Assembly (NCBI GenBank): GCA_038252255.1
Contig: JBBSAM010000017.1
Span: 35,965 to 99,964, forward strand
Length of the DNA: 64,000 nt
DNA from: Chersky-806 sp038252255
Lineage (GTDB): Bacteria; Actinomycetota; Acidimicrobiia; IMCC26256; JAENVU01
Direction of reading: 5' to 3'
Below are positions 7,691 through 15,920 of this stretch, in pieces; the stretch's first letter is position 1; the number at the start of each line of letters is the position of its first letter. The notes below the pieces were generated by a model, which searched no databases, was not told the origin of the DNA, and saw only the letters and a program-made list of their open reading frames with translations. The translations under genes and the position numbers were made by a program.

Positions 7691-8049
7691 CAGTGGGGGA
7701 AGTACCGCAGCACGGGGGAGACCGTGCCCACGATCACCGCCAGGAGGACGACCCAGAACGGCCAGACCGTCACGTGCCGCGTGCTCCGAGGCTCGGGGAG
7801 CTCAGTCGCCGCGTCGACTTCGATCGCGAGCATGACGAGCTGCGCGTCCTCTGCCTGGTCGGTCGGGACGTACACGTCGATGCGGGCGAGGTCACCGACC
7901 GTGAAGCCGTACGGCGAGTCGAGTGCGCCCCGGAGCTCGGCGTCGATGCCCTCGTCGTAGAGCCGGGCCGCGAGCACCCGGGCCTCGAACGAGCCGCAGA
8001 CCCACGTGAGCTGCTCCATCGTCGCCACGACGCCATCGTAGGTCTGCAC
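7690..8049 (-). CDS. DUF2007-like signal-transducing domain protein with C-terminal membrane helix
   Basis: 119 residues from a GTG at 8049. WVCGSFEARVLAARLYDEGIDAELRG is the ferredoxin-like DUF2007 pattern (a GlnB-like fold that watches a sequence for 'which of two inputs'). A single hydrophobic helix (VWPFWVVLLAVIVGTVSPVLRYF) ends the protein, anchoring it to the membrane. A second in-frame ATG at 8019 (MEQLTW) is equally possible; neither has a strong ribosome-binding site. Coupled by TGATG to the DinB-like gene. Confidence 0.65.
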   Translation of the reverse strand: MQTYDGVVATMEQLTWVCGSFEARVLAARLYDEGIDAELRGALDSPYGFTVGDLARIDVYVPTDQAEDAQLVMLAIEVDAATELPEPRSTRHVTVWPFWVVLLAVIVGTVSPVLRYFPH

Positions 8050-8154
8050 CGCCGCGATACCCAGGTCGACCGGGGTCGGGTTGCCTCAAGCCGGCTCGGT
8101 AGCGTGCCGACGTTCGCCGCGGCGCCACGCGCCGCTTTCGAGGAGGTCCAGGCG

Positions 8155-8724
8155 ATGCCGAAGCGAATCCGAACCGTAACGACGATCGGTGTGGTCATCG
8201 CCGCGCTCGTCCTCATGGGAGCGGGATTCCCCTCGAAGCACGTCCCGCCGAAGCGGTGGGCCGCCGGCGTCTGCACCACGGTGACCGACTGGGTCAACAC
8301 GACCAAGGCGGGCGCCTCGGATCTCAACGCGTCACTTGCCGGCGCGAACACCAGCCTGCGTGACGTCCGTGACGCGCTCTCCGGGTACATGGGCGACACC
8401 GCCCACGCCACCACGCTGGCACTGGACGGCCTCGCCGCTGCCGGCACCCCGACCACGCCGAAGGGCAAGCAGGCCGCCGCCACTCTCACGGGCAGCTTCA
8501 AGAAGATCCGCAAGTCGTTGCGGAAGCTCCAGAACCAAGCCGATGACGTGTCGGTCAAGCACAAGGCCAAGGCGCTGAAGGAGATCAAAGCGCTCGACCG
8601 GCAGGTGACCACGGAGTTCAACTCGTTCGGCGCCGCCCTGGCCAAGCTGAAGAATCTGGACCCGGACCACAAGCTGAAGAAGGCGTTCCAGGCCGACCGG
8701 ACATGCCAGGCCCTGTCGGGCTGA
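8155..8724 (+). CDS. secreted helical protein, unknown function
   Basis: 189 residues. The N terminus MPKRIRTVTTIGVVIAALVL is a signal peptide or anchor. The mature part has two cysteines near its ends (VCTTVTDW about 43 and TCQALSG at the C terminus), likely a disulfide closing a helical bundle rich in Ala, Lys and Leu. GAGGAGGT lies six bases before the ATG and decides this start over the much longer open frame. Lies between the dinB-like pair (opposite strand) and pafA; no clear tie to pupylation. Confidence 0.75.
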   Translation: MPKRIRTVTTIGVVIAALVLMGAGFPSKHVPPKRWAAGVCTTVTDWVNTTKAGASDLNASLAGANTSLRDVRDALSGYMGDTAHATTLALDGLAAAGTPTTPKGKQAAATLTGSFKKIRKSLRKLQNQADDVSVKHKAKALKEIKALDRQVTTEFNSFGAALAKLKNLDPDHKLKKAFQADRTCQALSG

Positions 8725-8773
8725 CGACGCGCTGCGGTCGGCGCCCGGTCGGGTCACCGGTACGCTGATATCG

Positions 8774-10132
8774 ATGGAGCGGCGGATCTTCGGGTTGGAG
8801 AACGAGTACGGCGTCACGTGCACCTTGCGCGGTCAGCGCCGGCTGAGCCCGGACGAGGTCGCGCGCTACCTCTTCCGCCGGGTCGTCTCGTGGGGCCGCT
8901 CGAGCAACGTGTTCCTCGAGAACGGCGCCCGCTTGTACCTCGACGTCGGCAGCCACCCGGAGTACGCGACGCCGGAGTGCGACTCGATCGCCGACCTCGT
9001 CGTGCACGACAAGGCCGGGGAGCGAATCCTCGAGGGCCTCGTGCACAGCGCCGAGCAGCGCCTCCGTGAGGAAGGCATCCGCGGCGAGGTGTTCCTGTTC
9101 AAGAACAACACGGACTCGGCGGGCAACTCGTACGGCTGCCACGAGAACTACCTCGTCGAGCGGGACGGTGACTTCGGCAAGTTCACCGACGTGCTGATCC
9201 CCTTCCTCGTGTCCCGTCAGATCTACGCCGGCGCCGGCAAGGTGCTGCAGACCGCGCGGGGCGCGATGTACTGCATCGCGCAACGGGCCGAGCACATCTG
9301 GGAAGGCGTCTCGAGCGCGACCACCCGATCCCGGCCGATCATCAACACCCGAGACGAGCCGCACGCCGACGCCGAGAGGTTCCGCCGGCTCCACGTGATC
9401 GTCGGCGACTCGAACATGAGCGAGTACACGACGTTCCTCAAGGTCGGTACCACGTCGATCCTCCTGCGGATGCTCGAGGAAGACCCGAGCCCGTGGCGCG
9501 ACCTCAGCCTCGAGAACCCGATCCGCGCGATCCGCGAGATCAGCCACGACGTCACCTGCCGGCGCCGGGTGCGCTTGGCGAACGGTCGCGAGCTCTCCGC
9601 GGTCGAGATCCAGAGCGAGTACCTGAACCGGGCGCTGCGCTTCGCCAAGCGCCACCGGCTCACGCCGCTCGAGCAACAGGCGCTCGAGATGTGGGAGCAC
9701 GTGATGGTCCACCTCGAGTCGGACCCACTGAAGCTCTCCCGCGAGATCGACTGGGTGATCAAGTACCACCTCATCGAGGCGTACCGCGAGAAGCACGAGC
9801 TTCCGCTGACCCATCCGCGGGTCGCGTTGCTCGACCTCGCGTACCACGACGTCAGCCGTCCCCGTTCGCTGTACTACCTGCTCGAGCGCCGGGGCCAGGT
9901 GGACCGCACCGCGATCGACAAGGACATCGAGATCGCGATGGACACGCCTCCGCAGACCACGCGGGCGCGCCTGCGCGGTGCCTTCATCAAGAAGGCGAAG
10001 GAGCGCAAGCGGGACTACACCGTCGACTGGGTGCACCTGAAGCTCAACGACCAGGCGCAGCGCACCGTCCTCTGCAAGGACCCGTTCAAATCCCGCGACG
10101 AACGCGTCGAACGCCTCATCGCCTCTCTCTAG
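8774..10132 (+). CDS. pafA: Pup-protein ligase PafA
   Basis: 452 residues, the family length. GLENEYG at 7-13 carries the ATP/Mg-binding glutamate. Asp57 in LYLDVGSHPEYATPEC is the catalytic base. KNNTDSAGNSYGCHENYL and NTRDEPHADAERFRRLHVIVGDSN are shared with Dop and glutamine-synthetase-like ligases. PafA activates the C-terminal Glu of Pup as a gamma-glutamyl phosphate and joins it to substrate lysines. It lacks the long Dop-loop seen in the dop product upstream, which separates ligase from depupylase. About 100 bases of untranslated sequence precede the next gene. Confidence 0.97.
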   Translation: MERRIFGLENEYGVTCTLRGQRRLSPDEVARYLFRRVVSWGRSSNVFLENGARLYLDVGSHPEYATPECDSIADLVVHDKAGERILEGLVHSAEQRLREEGIRGEVFLFKNNTDSAGNSYGCHENYLVERDGDFGKFTDVLIPFLVSRQIYAGAGKVLQTARGAMYCIAQRAEHIWEGVSSATTRSRPIINTRDEPHADAERFRRLHVIVGDSNMSEYTTFLKVGTTSILLRMLEEDPSPWRDLSLENPIRAIREISHDVTCRRRVRLANGRELSAVEIQSEYLNRALRFAKRHRLTPLEQQALEMWEHVMVHLESDPLKLSREIDWVIKYHLIEAYREKHELPLTHPRVALLDLAYHDVSRPRSLYYLLERRGQVDRTAIDKDIEIAMDTPPQTTRARLRGAFIKKAKERKRDYTVDWVHLKLNDQAQRTVLCKDPFKSRDERVERLIASL

Positions 10133-10234
10133 GTCGCCACTCGCTCGCGCGCGGATGTACTGGTGTCAGCGGTATCGCTCGCGCCTCCCGCGAGTATCGG
10201 AATGCCGGACCGCGGAGTGCCCTAGCCTCACGTC

Positions 10235-11302
10235 ATGCCGTCGTTTCGGACCGGGCGGGTGGTCCGCATGCTCTCCGAGCGTCCCGGCTTGCAGCGGGTC
10301 GAGGTCGACCTCGGAACCGGCCCCGAGCGCGCGTACGTCCTCGACCGGCTGACCGGCCCGGTGGCACCCGGTGACGATGTCATCGTGAACACCACCGCGG
10401 TCGAGCTCGGCCTCGGTACCGGAGGCTGGCACGTCGTGCACTGGAACCTGGCCCGCTCCGACTGGTCGGAGAAGGGACCGGGCCACATCATCAAGGCGCG
10501 CTACACCAGCCTGCAGACCGACGTCGGGAGCGCCGAGGAGCACTTCGACCCCGAGCTGGCCGACGTGGAGTCGATCGACGGCATGCCCGTGGTAGCCGCC
10601 GCACTGCACAGCCAGGTCCCCGCCGTGGCGGTGGCGTTCAAGGACCTGCGCCCCGATGCCACGCTCGCCTACGTGATGACGGACGGCGCCGCGCTTCCGC
10701 TCGCGCTCTCGGACCTGGTCGCCGAGCTCACAGACCGCAAGCTGATCGACGCCACCATCACTTGCGGCCACGCGTTCGGCGGTGACTTCGAAGCCGTGTC
10801 GGTGTACTCCGCGCTCGCGGTGGCCCGCCATGTCATCGGCGCCGACGCGGTCGTCCTCGCGATGGGCCCGGGGATCGTCGGCACCGGGACCCGGCTCGGC
10901 TTCAGCGGCATCGAGGTGGGACCGGCCCTCGACGCGGCCGGCGGCCTGCACGGCGACCCGATCGCGTGCCTCCGGGTGTCGTTCGCGGACGAGCGGCCGC
11001 GCCACCAAGGCGTCTCGCACCACACGCTCACCACCTTGCGCCTCGCGTGCCGGAGCCGCGTCACGATCCCGGTGCCGATGGTCGGGGGTGTGCTCGAAGC
11101 ACGGATCCGGGCCGACCTCGAAGAGGCCGGGCTCGCCGAGCGTCACGACGTCGTCGACGTGGAGGCGCCGGACATCATCGCCGCGTTCGCCGCCCATGGC
11201 CTCCGGATCAGCTCGATGGGCCGCCCGGCGAGCGACGACCCGGTGCTCTTCCAGGCCGCGGCCGCCGCCGGAGCACTCGCGGCCCAAAGGAGCCTCCGTT
11301 AG
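10235..11302 (+). CDS. DUF3866 family protein
   Basis: 355 residues, no signal peptide or membrane segment. It starts with a small beta-rich region containing GDDVIVNTTAVELGLGTGGWHVVHWNL and LGPG-like GPGHIIKARYTSLQ. A nucleotide-binding-like Rossmann core with AMGPGIVGTGTRLGFSGIEVG follows. This matches DUF3866, an uncharacterised actinobacterial family usually found next to pafA/pafB as here. No function is established. The gene is followed by pafB after 14 bases. Confidence 0.8.
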   Translation: MPSFRTGRVVRMLSERPGLQRVEVDLGTGPERAYVLDRLTGPVAPGDDVIVNTTAVELGLGTGGWHVVHWNLARSDWSEKGPGHIIKARYTSLQTDVGSAEEHFDPELADVESIDGMPVVAAALHSQVPAVAVAFKDLRPDATLAYVMTDGAALPLALSDLVAELTDRKLIDATITCGHAFGGDFEAVSVYSALAVARHVIGADAVVLAMGPGIVGTGTRLGFSGIEVGPALDAAGGLHGDPIACLRVSFADERPRHQGVSHHTLTTLRLACRSRVTIPVPMVGGVLEARIRADLEEAGLAERHDVVDVEAPDIIAAFAAHGLRISSMGRPASDDPVLFQAAAAAGALAAQRSLR

Positions 11303-11316
11303 CCTCGGCGCACCTC

Positions 11317-12258
11317 ATGGCCGATGCCCCGGACCGCCGCGAACGACTCCTGAACCTGCTGGCCGCGCTGCTCGAGACGCGGCCCGGCCTCACGCGCGAG
11401 GAGATCGTCACCAACGTCTCGCTCGGCTACCCGCCGGCCCCGGAGTCGGCCCGCAAGGCGTTCGAACGGGACAAGGCCAGCCTGCGGGCGATGGGCGTGC
11501 CCGTGCGCGAGGACGACCGGGAGAACGAGTGGCGCTACCGGGTCGACCCCAAGGAGTACTACCTCCCGGACCTGGACCTGAGCGACGAGGAGCTCGCCGC
11601 ACTGCACGTGGCCGTCACCGGGATCAGCCTGGGGGCCGGTGGCGGCGAAGGCGCCGGCGCGCTCATGAAGCTCGGCGGCCTGGAGGGCACGGGCGGGCTC
11701 CCCGTCGCCGAGCTACCCCTGGTCGACACACTCGCGCCGCTGTTCGACGCGTCCCGGCGGCGCTGCGTCGTCGAGCTCACCTACCGCGGCCGCGCGCGCC
11801 GGGTGGAGCCGTGGGGACTCACCTCGAAGTTCGGCCATTGGTACGTCGTGGGCCAGGACCTGGGCTCGGGCGAGATGCGGGTCTTCCGCGCGGACCGCAT
11901 CGAGGGTGACGTCATCGCGACCGAGCCCGGTGCCTTCACGGTTCCGCGCGACTTCCGGGCCGACGCCTACCTCGCGGACCAGCCATGGGAGTACGGCTCC
12001 GGCCGCGCGATGCGAGTGCGGGTCCGGATCGACGCCGGGCACGTGGCCGAGCTGGTCGGTCAGGTCGGACCGGAGACACCGATCGAGCGGGCGCCGGACG
12101 GCTCGGTGGTGGTCGAGCTCTCCGTCGTGAACCTCGACGGACTCCGCAGCTTCGTGCTCGGGTTCCTCGATCATGCCGAGGTGCTGTCACCGCCGGAGGC
12201 CCGCGCCGCCGTCGTCGACTGGCTCGACGAGATCATCGTCGCGGGGACCGCCACATGA
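11317..12258 (+). CDS. pafB: PafB, WYL-domain transcriptional regulator
   Basis: 313 residues. N-terminal winged helix (RRERLLNLLAALLETRPGLTREEI) and a WYL ligand-sensing domain (about 150-220) with EPWGLTSKFGHWYVVGQDL and FRADRI, then the WCX C-terminal extension. In mycobacteria PafB with PafC activates RecA-independent DNA-damage genes. The stop overlaps the ATG of a 31-codon bridging ORF leading to pafC, so the two subunits of the regulator are probably made in a coupled way. ATG at 11317 is chosen because the region upstream in the frame overlaps DUF3866. Confidence 0.92.
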   Translation: MADAPDRRERLLNLLAALLETRPGLTREEIVTNVSLGYPPAPESARKAFERDKASLRAMGVPVREDDRENEWRYRVDPKEYYLPDLDLSDEELAALHVAVTGISLGAGGGEGAGALMKLGGLEGTGGLPVAELPLVDTLAPLFDASRRRCVVELTYRGRARRVEPWGLTSKFGHWYVVGQDLGSGEMRVFRADRIEGDVIATEPGAFTVPRDFRADAYLADQPWEYGSGRAMRVRVRIDAGHVAELVGQVGPETPIERAPDGSVVVELSVVNLDGLRSFVLGFLDHAEVLSPPEARAAVVDWLDEIIVAGTAT

Positions 12259-12350
12259 GCGCAGCGGCCACACGGCGCGCGGGCAGCCGCCGGACCCGCG
12301 GAGCGTGCCCGAGGCGGCCCGGTCCGAAGGATCAGGAGCGGAGGAGATGA
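12255..12350 (+). other. relay mini-ORF bridging pafB and pafC (31 codons)
   Basis: Begins at the ATG within the pafB stop (ATGA) and stays open for 31 codons, ending with a TGA that overlaps the pafC start (ATGA, 12347-12350). Arg/Pro-rich peptide starting MSAAATRR and ending QERRR, similar in plan to the prcB-prcA bridge (MSEAATT... ERKR). The purine-rich GAGCGGAGGAG at its end is the likely pafC ribosome-binding site, only about two bases from the ATG, which fits restart rather than fresh initiation. Confidence 0.45.
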
Positions 12351-13279
12351 GCCCCCGTCTCGAGGCTGAAGGCGACCTGGCTCGCGTCCTCGCGATGGTG
12401 CCGTGGCTCGCGGCCCACCGCGGCGCGACGAAGGTGGGCGTGGCGGCGCGCTTCGGCATCACCGCGGAGCAGCTCGAACGGGATCTCGCGCTGATCATGA
12501 TGGTGGGGGTCCCGCCGTACTCCCCCGGGGACTACATCAGCATCGAGTACGAGGGCGACACCGTCGACGTGTGGCTCGCGCCGTACTTCAACCGGCCGCT
12601 GCGCCTCACCGCGGCCGAAGGTCTGGCCATCCTCGCGGCCGGTCGCGCGCTCCTGGCGGTGCCCGGCTCCGATGAGCACGGCCCGCTCGCGACCGCGCTC
12701 GACAAGCTCGAGACGGCGCTCGGCGTCTCCGAGGTGGTGGTGGAGTTCGGCGCGCCCGAGCACCTGCACACGGTGCGGGACGCGGCCGAGCGGGGGATGC
12801 GCATCGAGATCGAGTACTGGAGCGCGGGGCGCGATGCGGTCACCACGCGCCGCATCGACCCGGGGCCTCCGTTCTTCGCGCTGGGGGAGTGGTACACGGA
12901 CGCGTTCGACCATCTCCGCGGCGAGCCGCGGATGTTCCGGGTCGATCGCATCCGGGCCGCGCATCCGACCGGTGAGACGTTCCCACCGGTACCCGCAGGT
13001 ACTCCCGCCGCGGTCTACAACCCCCGCCCCGACGACCGCCGGGTCACGGTCGAGCTGCCCGCGTCCGCGGCGTGGGTCGCCGAGAGCTTTCCGGCCGAGG
13101 GAGTCGAGGACGTCGCGGGCGGGGGCCAGCGGGTCGTGCTCGCGGTGAGTGAGACGGCGTGGCTGGAACGGGTGCTGCTCCGTGCGGGGCCGGGGGCCCG
13201 GGTCGTCGGTCCGGCCGAGAGCACGGGCATCGCCGCCGCGGCGGCCCAACGGATCCGGGCGCGATACGAGGGCCCATAA
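12347..13279 (+). CDS. pafC: PafC, WYL-domain transcriptional regulator
   Basis: 310 residues. Winged-helix N terminus (LARVLAMVPWLAAHRGATKVGVAARFGITAEQLERDL) and WYL domain with IEYWSAGRDAVTTRRIDPGPPFFALGEWY and FRVDRIRAA, then a WCX-type tail. Forms the heterodimeric DNA-damage regulator with PafB in mycobacteria. The ATG at 12347 overlaps the preceding mini-ORF stop. In longer frames the upstream residues do not resemble the family. Confidence 0.9.
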   Translation: MSPRLEAEGDLARVLAMVPWLAAHRGATKVGVAARFGITAEQLERDLALIMMVGVPPYSPGDYISIEYEGDTVDVWLAPYFNRPLRLTAAEGLAILAAGRALLAVPGSDEHGPLATALDKLETALGVSEVVVEFGAPEHLHTVRDAAERGMRIEIEYWSAGRDAVTTRRIDPGPPFFALGEWYTDAFDHLRGEPRMFRVDRIRAAHPTGETFPPVPAGTPAAVYNPRPDDRRVTVELPASAAWVAESFPAEGVEDVAGGGQRVVLAVSETAWLERVLLRAGPGARVVGPAESTGIAAAAAQRIRARYEGP

Positions 13280-13327
13280 CGCTCACCGCACCGGGCGGTA
13301 CCACTCGCACCCCCGCTACGTGGAAGG

Positions 13328-14086
13328 ATGAGGGAAGTGGAACCACCGGTGAGGGAACAGGCCGATGAGACCGCAGGGCCCCCTCCCTCCGGTGACCAGT
13401 CGACGTTCGAGATTCGGCCGCTGACGACCGCGGAGCGGATCGGCGAGCCGGGAGCCGGCGGGGGCTTCGGCGACGGCGACGACGACGGCCGCGAAGGTGG
13501 CGGCGGCCCACCGGGCGGCTCCGGTGGCAACGGCGGCTCAGCGGGGCGGGAGCCGCAGAAGCGAACGCCCGGACGCACCGCGATCGAGTGGGGCGTCCTC
13601 ATCGTGGCCGCGCTGGTCATCGCGATCGTCATCCGCACGTTCGTCTTCCAGGCGTTCTACATCCCCTCCGAGTCCATGGTTCCGACCTTGAAGGTCGGCG
13701 ACCGGGTCCTCGTCAACAAGCTGAGCTACAAGCTCCACGATCCCCGCCGGGGCGACATCGCCGTCTTCAAGGCACCACCGGGCGCCCGCACCGAGGACAT
13801 CAAGGACCTCGTGAAGCGCGTCATCGGGCTGCCCGGCGAGACGATCGAAGGCAGGAGCGGGCACATCTTCATCGACGGCAAGGCGCTCTCCGAGCCCTAC
13901 CTGCCCAGGGGCACCCAGTCGCGCACCTTCCCGGCGGAGAAGGTCCCACCCGATACGTACTTCATGCTGGGGGACAACCGCCCGTACTCCAAAGACTCGA
14001 CGTTCTTCGGTCCGATCAAACGGAGCGATCTGATCGGGCGCGTCTTCATGCGCATCTGGCCCCCGAGCCACCTGGGCTTCTTGTAG
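13328..14086 (+). CDS. lepB: signal peptidase I
   Basis: 252 residues. Cytosolic Gly/Asp-rich low-complexity N terminus (about 1-80), one transmembrane helix (about 87-105), then the S26 peptidase domain. Ser116 in IPSESMVPT is the nucleophile and Lys163 in VKRVIGLPGE the general base. GDNRPYSKDST is box E. Cleaves signal peptides of Sec/Tat-exported proteins at the outer face of the membrane; tat genes lie 1.5 kb downstream. The long disordered cytosolic tail is common in actinobacterial LepB. Confidence 0.95.
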   Translation: MREVEPPVREQADETAGPPPSGDQSTFEIRPLTTAERIGEPGAGGGFGDGDDDGREGGGGPPGGSGGNGGSAGREPQKRTPGRTAIEWGVLIVAALVIAIVIRTFVFQAFYIPSESMVPTLKVGDRVLVNKLSYKLHDPRRGDIAVFKAPPGARTEDIKDLVKRVIGLPGETIEGRSGHIFIDGKALSEPYLPRGTQSRTFPAEKVPPDTYFMLGDNRPYSKDSTFFGPIKRSDLIGRVFMRIWPPSHLGFL

Positions 14087-14116
14087 CTACCTGCAGCCCG
14101 GGACGCCGGGAGCAGA

Positions 14117-14836
14117 TCAGTCGGCGGCGTCGCTCGTGGCGTCGGTCCATTCGCCCACGGTCGCGACCATGCGGTCCACCCGGTCGCAGTACAGGCCGTC
14201 GATGCCCATCCTCAGCACCGCCAGGATGTAGCGCGTCTCCTGGGCGTCCCATGCGAACGTGGACAGCCCGAACCGCTGGAACAGCGCGACCAGCCCGCGC
14301 GTCCACTCGGAGTGGTGCAGGTTGAGGCAGTCGACGCCCTGGGCCGCCAGGTCGGCGGCGTGGCGCTCCATCGCCGCGGGCGCCACCCGGTTGCGTCCGG
14401 GGGAGTAGACGAGCTTCACGTCGGGGGCCTCCTCACGCAGCTCACCGAGCAACGTGCGTGAGGCGGAGCAGAGCCAGAGCCGGCCGGGTGCGCCGCCGCC
14501 CGCGGCCCGCGCGACCTCGATCATCGGGCGCGCGGCCTCGCGCTGCTTGCAGTCCACCGAGAGCTCGAAGCCGGTGCCGCACTCGGCGTAGAGGTCCGCG
14601 AGGCGAGGGACGTCGACCGCGGCGAGCTCGGCGGCAGTGGCGTCGGTCACCCGGAGCCGCCGGATGCCCCGCCGGATCCGCTCGTCGTGCACGAGGACGA
14701 CTTCGCCGTCGGCCGCCAGCCACGCATCGGTCTCGAGCCCCCGAGCCCCCCGATCCAGGGCAAATCGGAACGCCGGCAGCGTGTTCTCGGGCCGGTCGGC
14801 CCGGGCGCCCCGGTGGGCGAACGTGATCACCGCCAT
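14117..14836 (-). CDS. glycerophosphodiester phosphodiesterase
   Basis: 239 residues from the ATG at 14836 (MAVITFAHRG). AHRGA near residue 7 gives the catalytic His, and RPENT plus LETDAWLAADGEVVLVHD supplies the metal-binding Glu/Asp and the second His. The TIM-barrel C terminus ends with GIDGLYCDRVDRM. Hydrolyses glycerophosphodiesters to glycerol-3-phosphate and an alcohol. No signal peptide, so it acts in the cytosol. A start 42 bases further upstream is possible, but those residues are not family-like. Alone on the minus strand, convergent with lepB. Confidence 0.85.
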   Translation of the reverse strand: MAVITFAHRGARADRPENTLPAFRFALDRGARGLETDAWLAADGEVVLVHDERIRRGIRRLRVTDATAAELAAVDVPRLADLYAECGTGFELSVDCKQREAARPMIEVARAAGGGAPGRLWLCSASRTLLGELREEAPDVKLVYSPGRNRVAPAAMERHAADLAAQGVDCLNLHHSEWTRGLVALFQRFGLSTFAWDAQETRYILAVLRMGIDGLYCDRVDRMVATVGEWTDATSDAAD

Positions 14837-14943
14837 GCCCCGGATCGTGGCACGGCGGAACGGCCCCGGACGAGCCATCCGGTCTCAAGGCACCCCGGCG
14901 CGCTGCCGATGGCTTCATCACAAGGCCGAAAGGGAATCCAGCA

Positions 14944-15285
14944 GTGACCACTATCCGAGCGAATTGTCCAAGCTGCGGCGACGTGCAGCTCCGCGCGGCC
15001 GATCTGACCGTGCGTGTCTGCTCGGACGACGAGCAGGGCTCGTACTGCTTCCAGTGCCCGACCTGCGCCCAGGCCGTGGCCAAGGACGCCAGCCGGCGCA
15101 TCGTGGACCTGCTCGTCTCCTCCGGCGTGCGCATGGAGGTCTGGCGACTTCCGGCCGAGCTGTCCGAGCCGCACGTCGGCCCGCCGCTGTCACCCGACGA
15201 CCTCCTCGACTTCCATCTGATGCTCTGCCGCGACGGCTGGTTCGACGAGGTCGAGGACATGGTCCGTCGCTCGATGCCTCGGTAG
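14944..15285 (+). CDS. zinc-ribbon-like small protein
   Basis: 113 residues, GTG start. Paired cysteines at NCPSCGDV (8, 11) and YCFQCPTC (about 35-41) form a likely zinc ribbon. The rest is a helical C-terminal part (LSPDDLLDFHLMLCRDGWFDEVEDMV). Conserved-looking acidic protein of unknown role. Eleven bases separate it from the following small membrane gene, so they may be co-transcribed. Confidence 0.65.
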   Translation: MTTIRANCPSCGDVQLRAADLTVRVCSDDEQGSYCFQCPTCAQAVAKDASRRIVDLLVSSGVRMEVWRLPAELSEPHVGPPLSPDDLLDFHLMLCRDGWFDEVEDMVRRSMPR

Positions 15286-15295
15286 GGTTGGAATC

Positions 15296-15517
15296 GTGAG
15301 TGGGATCTGGGTTCTCGTGCTCGTCATCGCCGTCGCGGGGATCTGCCTGCTCGTCCGCGCGCTGCGTGAGGTCCGCGACGAGATGTCGAGCACGGTGGAC
15401 TCGTTCACCGAGTTCCGCACCGCGCTGGCGCCCGCACTCGTGACACTCCGCGACGAGACCCGCAACGTGACCCTCCGACTCGAGCCCGCACCGGGAGCGG
15501 ATACCACCCGGCGATAG
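15296..15517 (+). CDS. small single-pass membrane protein
   Basis: 73 residues, GTG start. An N-terminal transmembrane helix (IWVLVLVIAVAGICLLVRAL) is followed by a charged amphipathic stretch. The layout resembles DUF948-type or TatB-like membrane stalks. No recognised family. Followed after 37 bases by the tatA-like gene, suggesting the same transcript. Confidence 0.55.
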   Translation: MSGIWVLVLVIAVAGICLLVRALREVRDEMSSTVDSFTEFRTALAPALVTLRDETRNVTLRLEPAPGADTTRR

Positions 15518-15554
15518 GCTTCACCACTGAGGGCCACGCTGGAAAGGGAGTCCG

Positions 15555-15911
15555 ATGCCCCAACTCGGCCCGGCTGAGATCCTCGTGATCCTGCTGGTGG
15601 GACTGCTCGTCTTCGGGCCACACCGGCTGCCCGAGATCGGTCGGCAGGTGGGCAAGGGGATGCGCGAGCTCCGCAAATTCCAGGAGACGATCAAGGGTGA
15701 GCTCGACTCGGTCCTGAACCTGGCCGACGACGGGCCGGAGGCCGTCGCCGACCAGACGCCAGGCCCGGCGGGCCTCCCGGCCCCGGCCAGATCGGACGAG
15801 AGCGCCGAGACGCCGGGGGCGAACGGCGGCTCGCCCCACGAGGCTCCCGAACGGCCCGGGGCGCGTGCCCCGTCACGCTTCCGGGCGCCCGGAACGCCTC
15901 CGCGCGCCTAA
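15555..15911 (+). CDS. tatA: Tat translocase TatA/TatB-family subunit
   Basis: 118 residues. One short transmembrane helix (ILVILLVGLLVFGPHRLPEIG) with the FGP hinge, then the amphipathic helix GRQVGKGMRELRKFQETIKGEL, and a Pro/Ala-rich disordered tail. TatA-like subunits oligomerise to form the passage for folded, twin-arginine-signal proteins. Separating TatA from TatB by sequence alone is not safe. Directly upstream of tatC (9-base gap). AAAGGGAG ribosome-binding site. Confidence 0.88.
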   Translation: MPQLGPAEILVILLVGLLVFGPHRLPEIGRQVGKGMRELRKFQETIKGELDSVLNLADDGPEAVADQTPGPAGLPAPARSDESAETPGANGGSPHEAPERPGARAPSRFRAPGTPPRA

Positions 15912-15920
15912 CCCGAACCC

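Noticed and set aside
3477..10132. dop and pafA as two copies of the same enzyme
   Set aside because: Residues 41-78 of the first (the Dop-loop) and the distinct catalytic-site contexts (VDHAHPEY versus LDVGSHPEY) separate depupylase from ligase.
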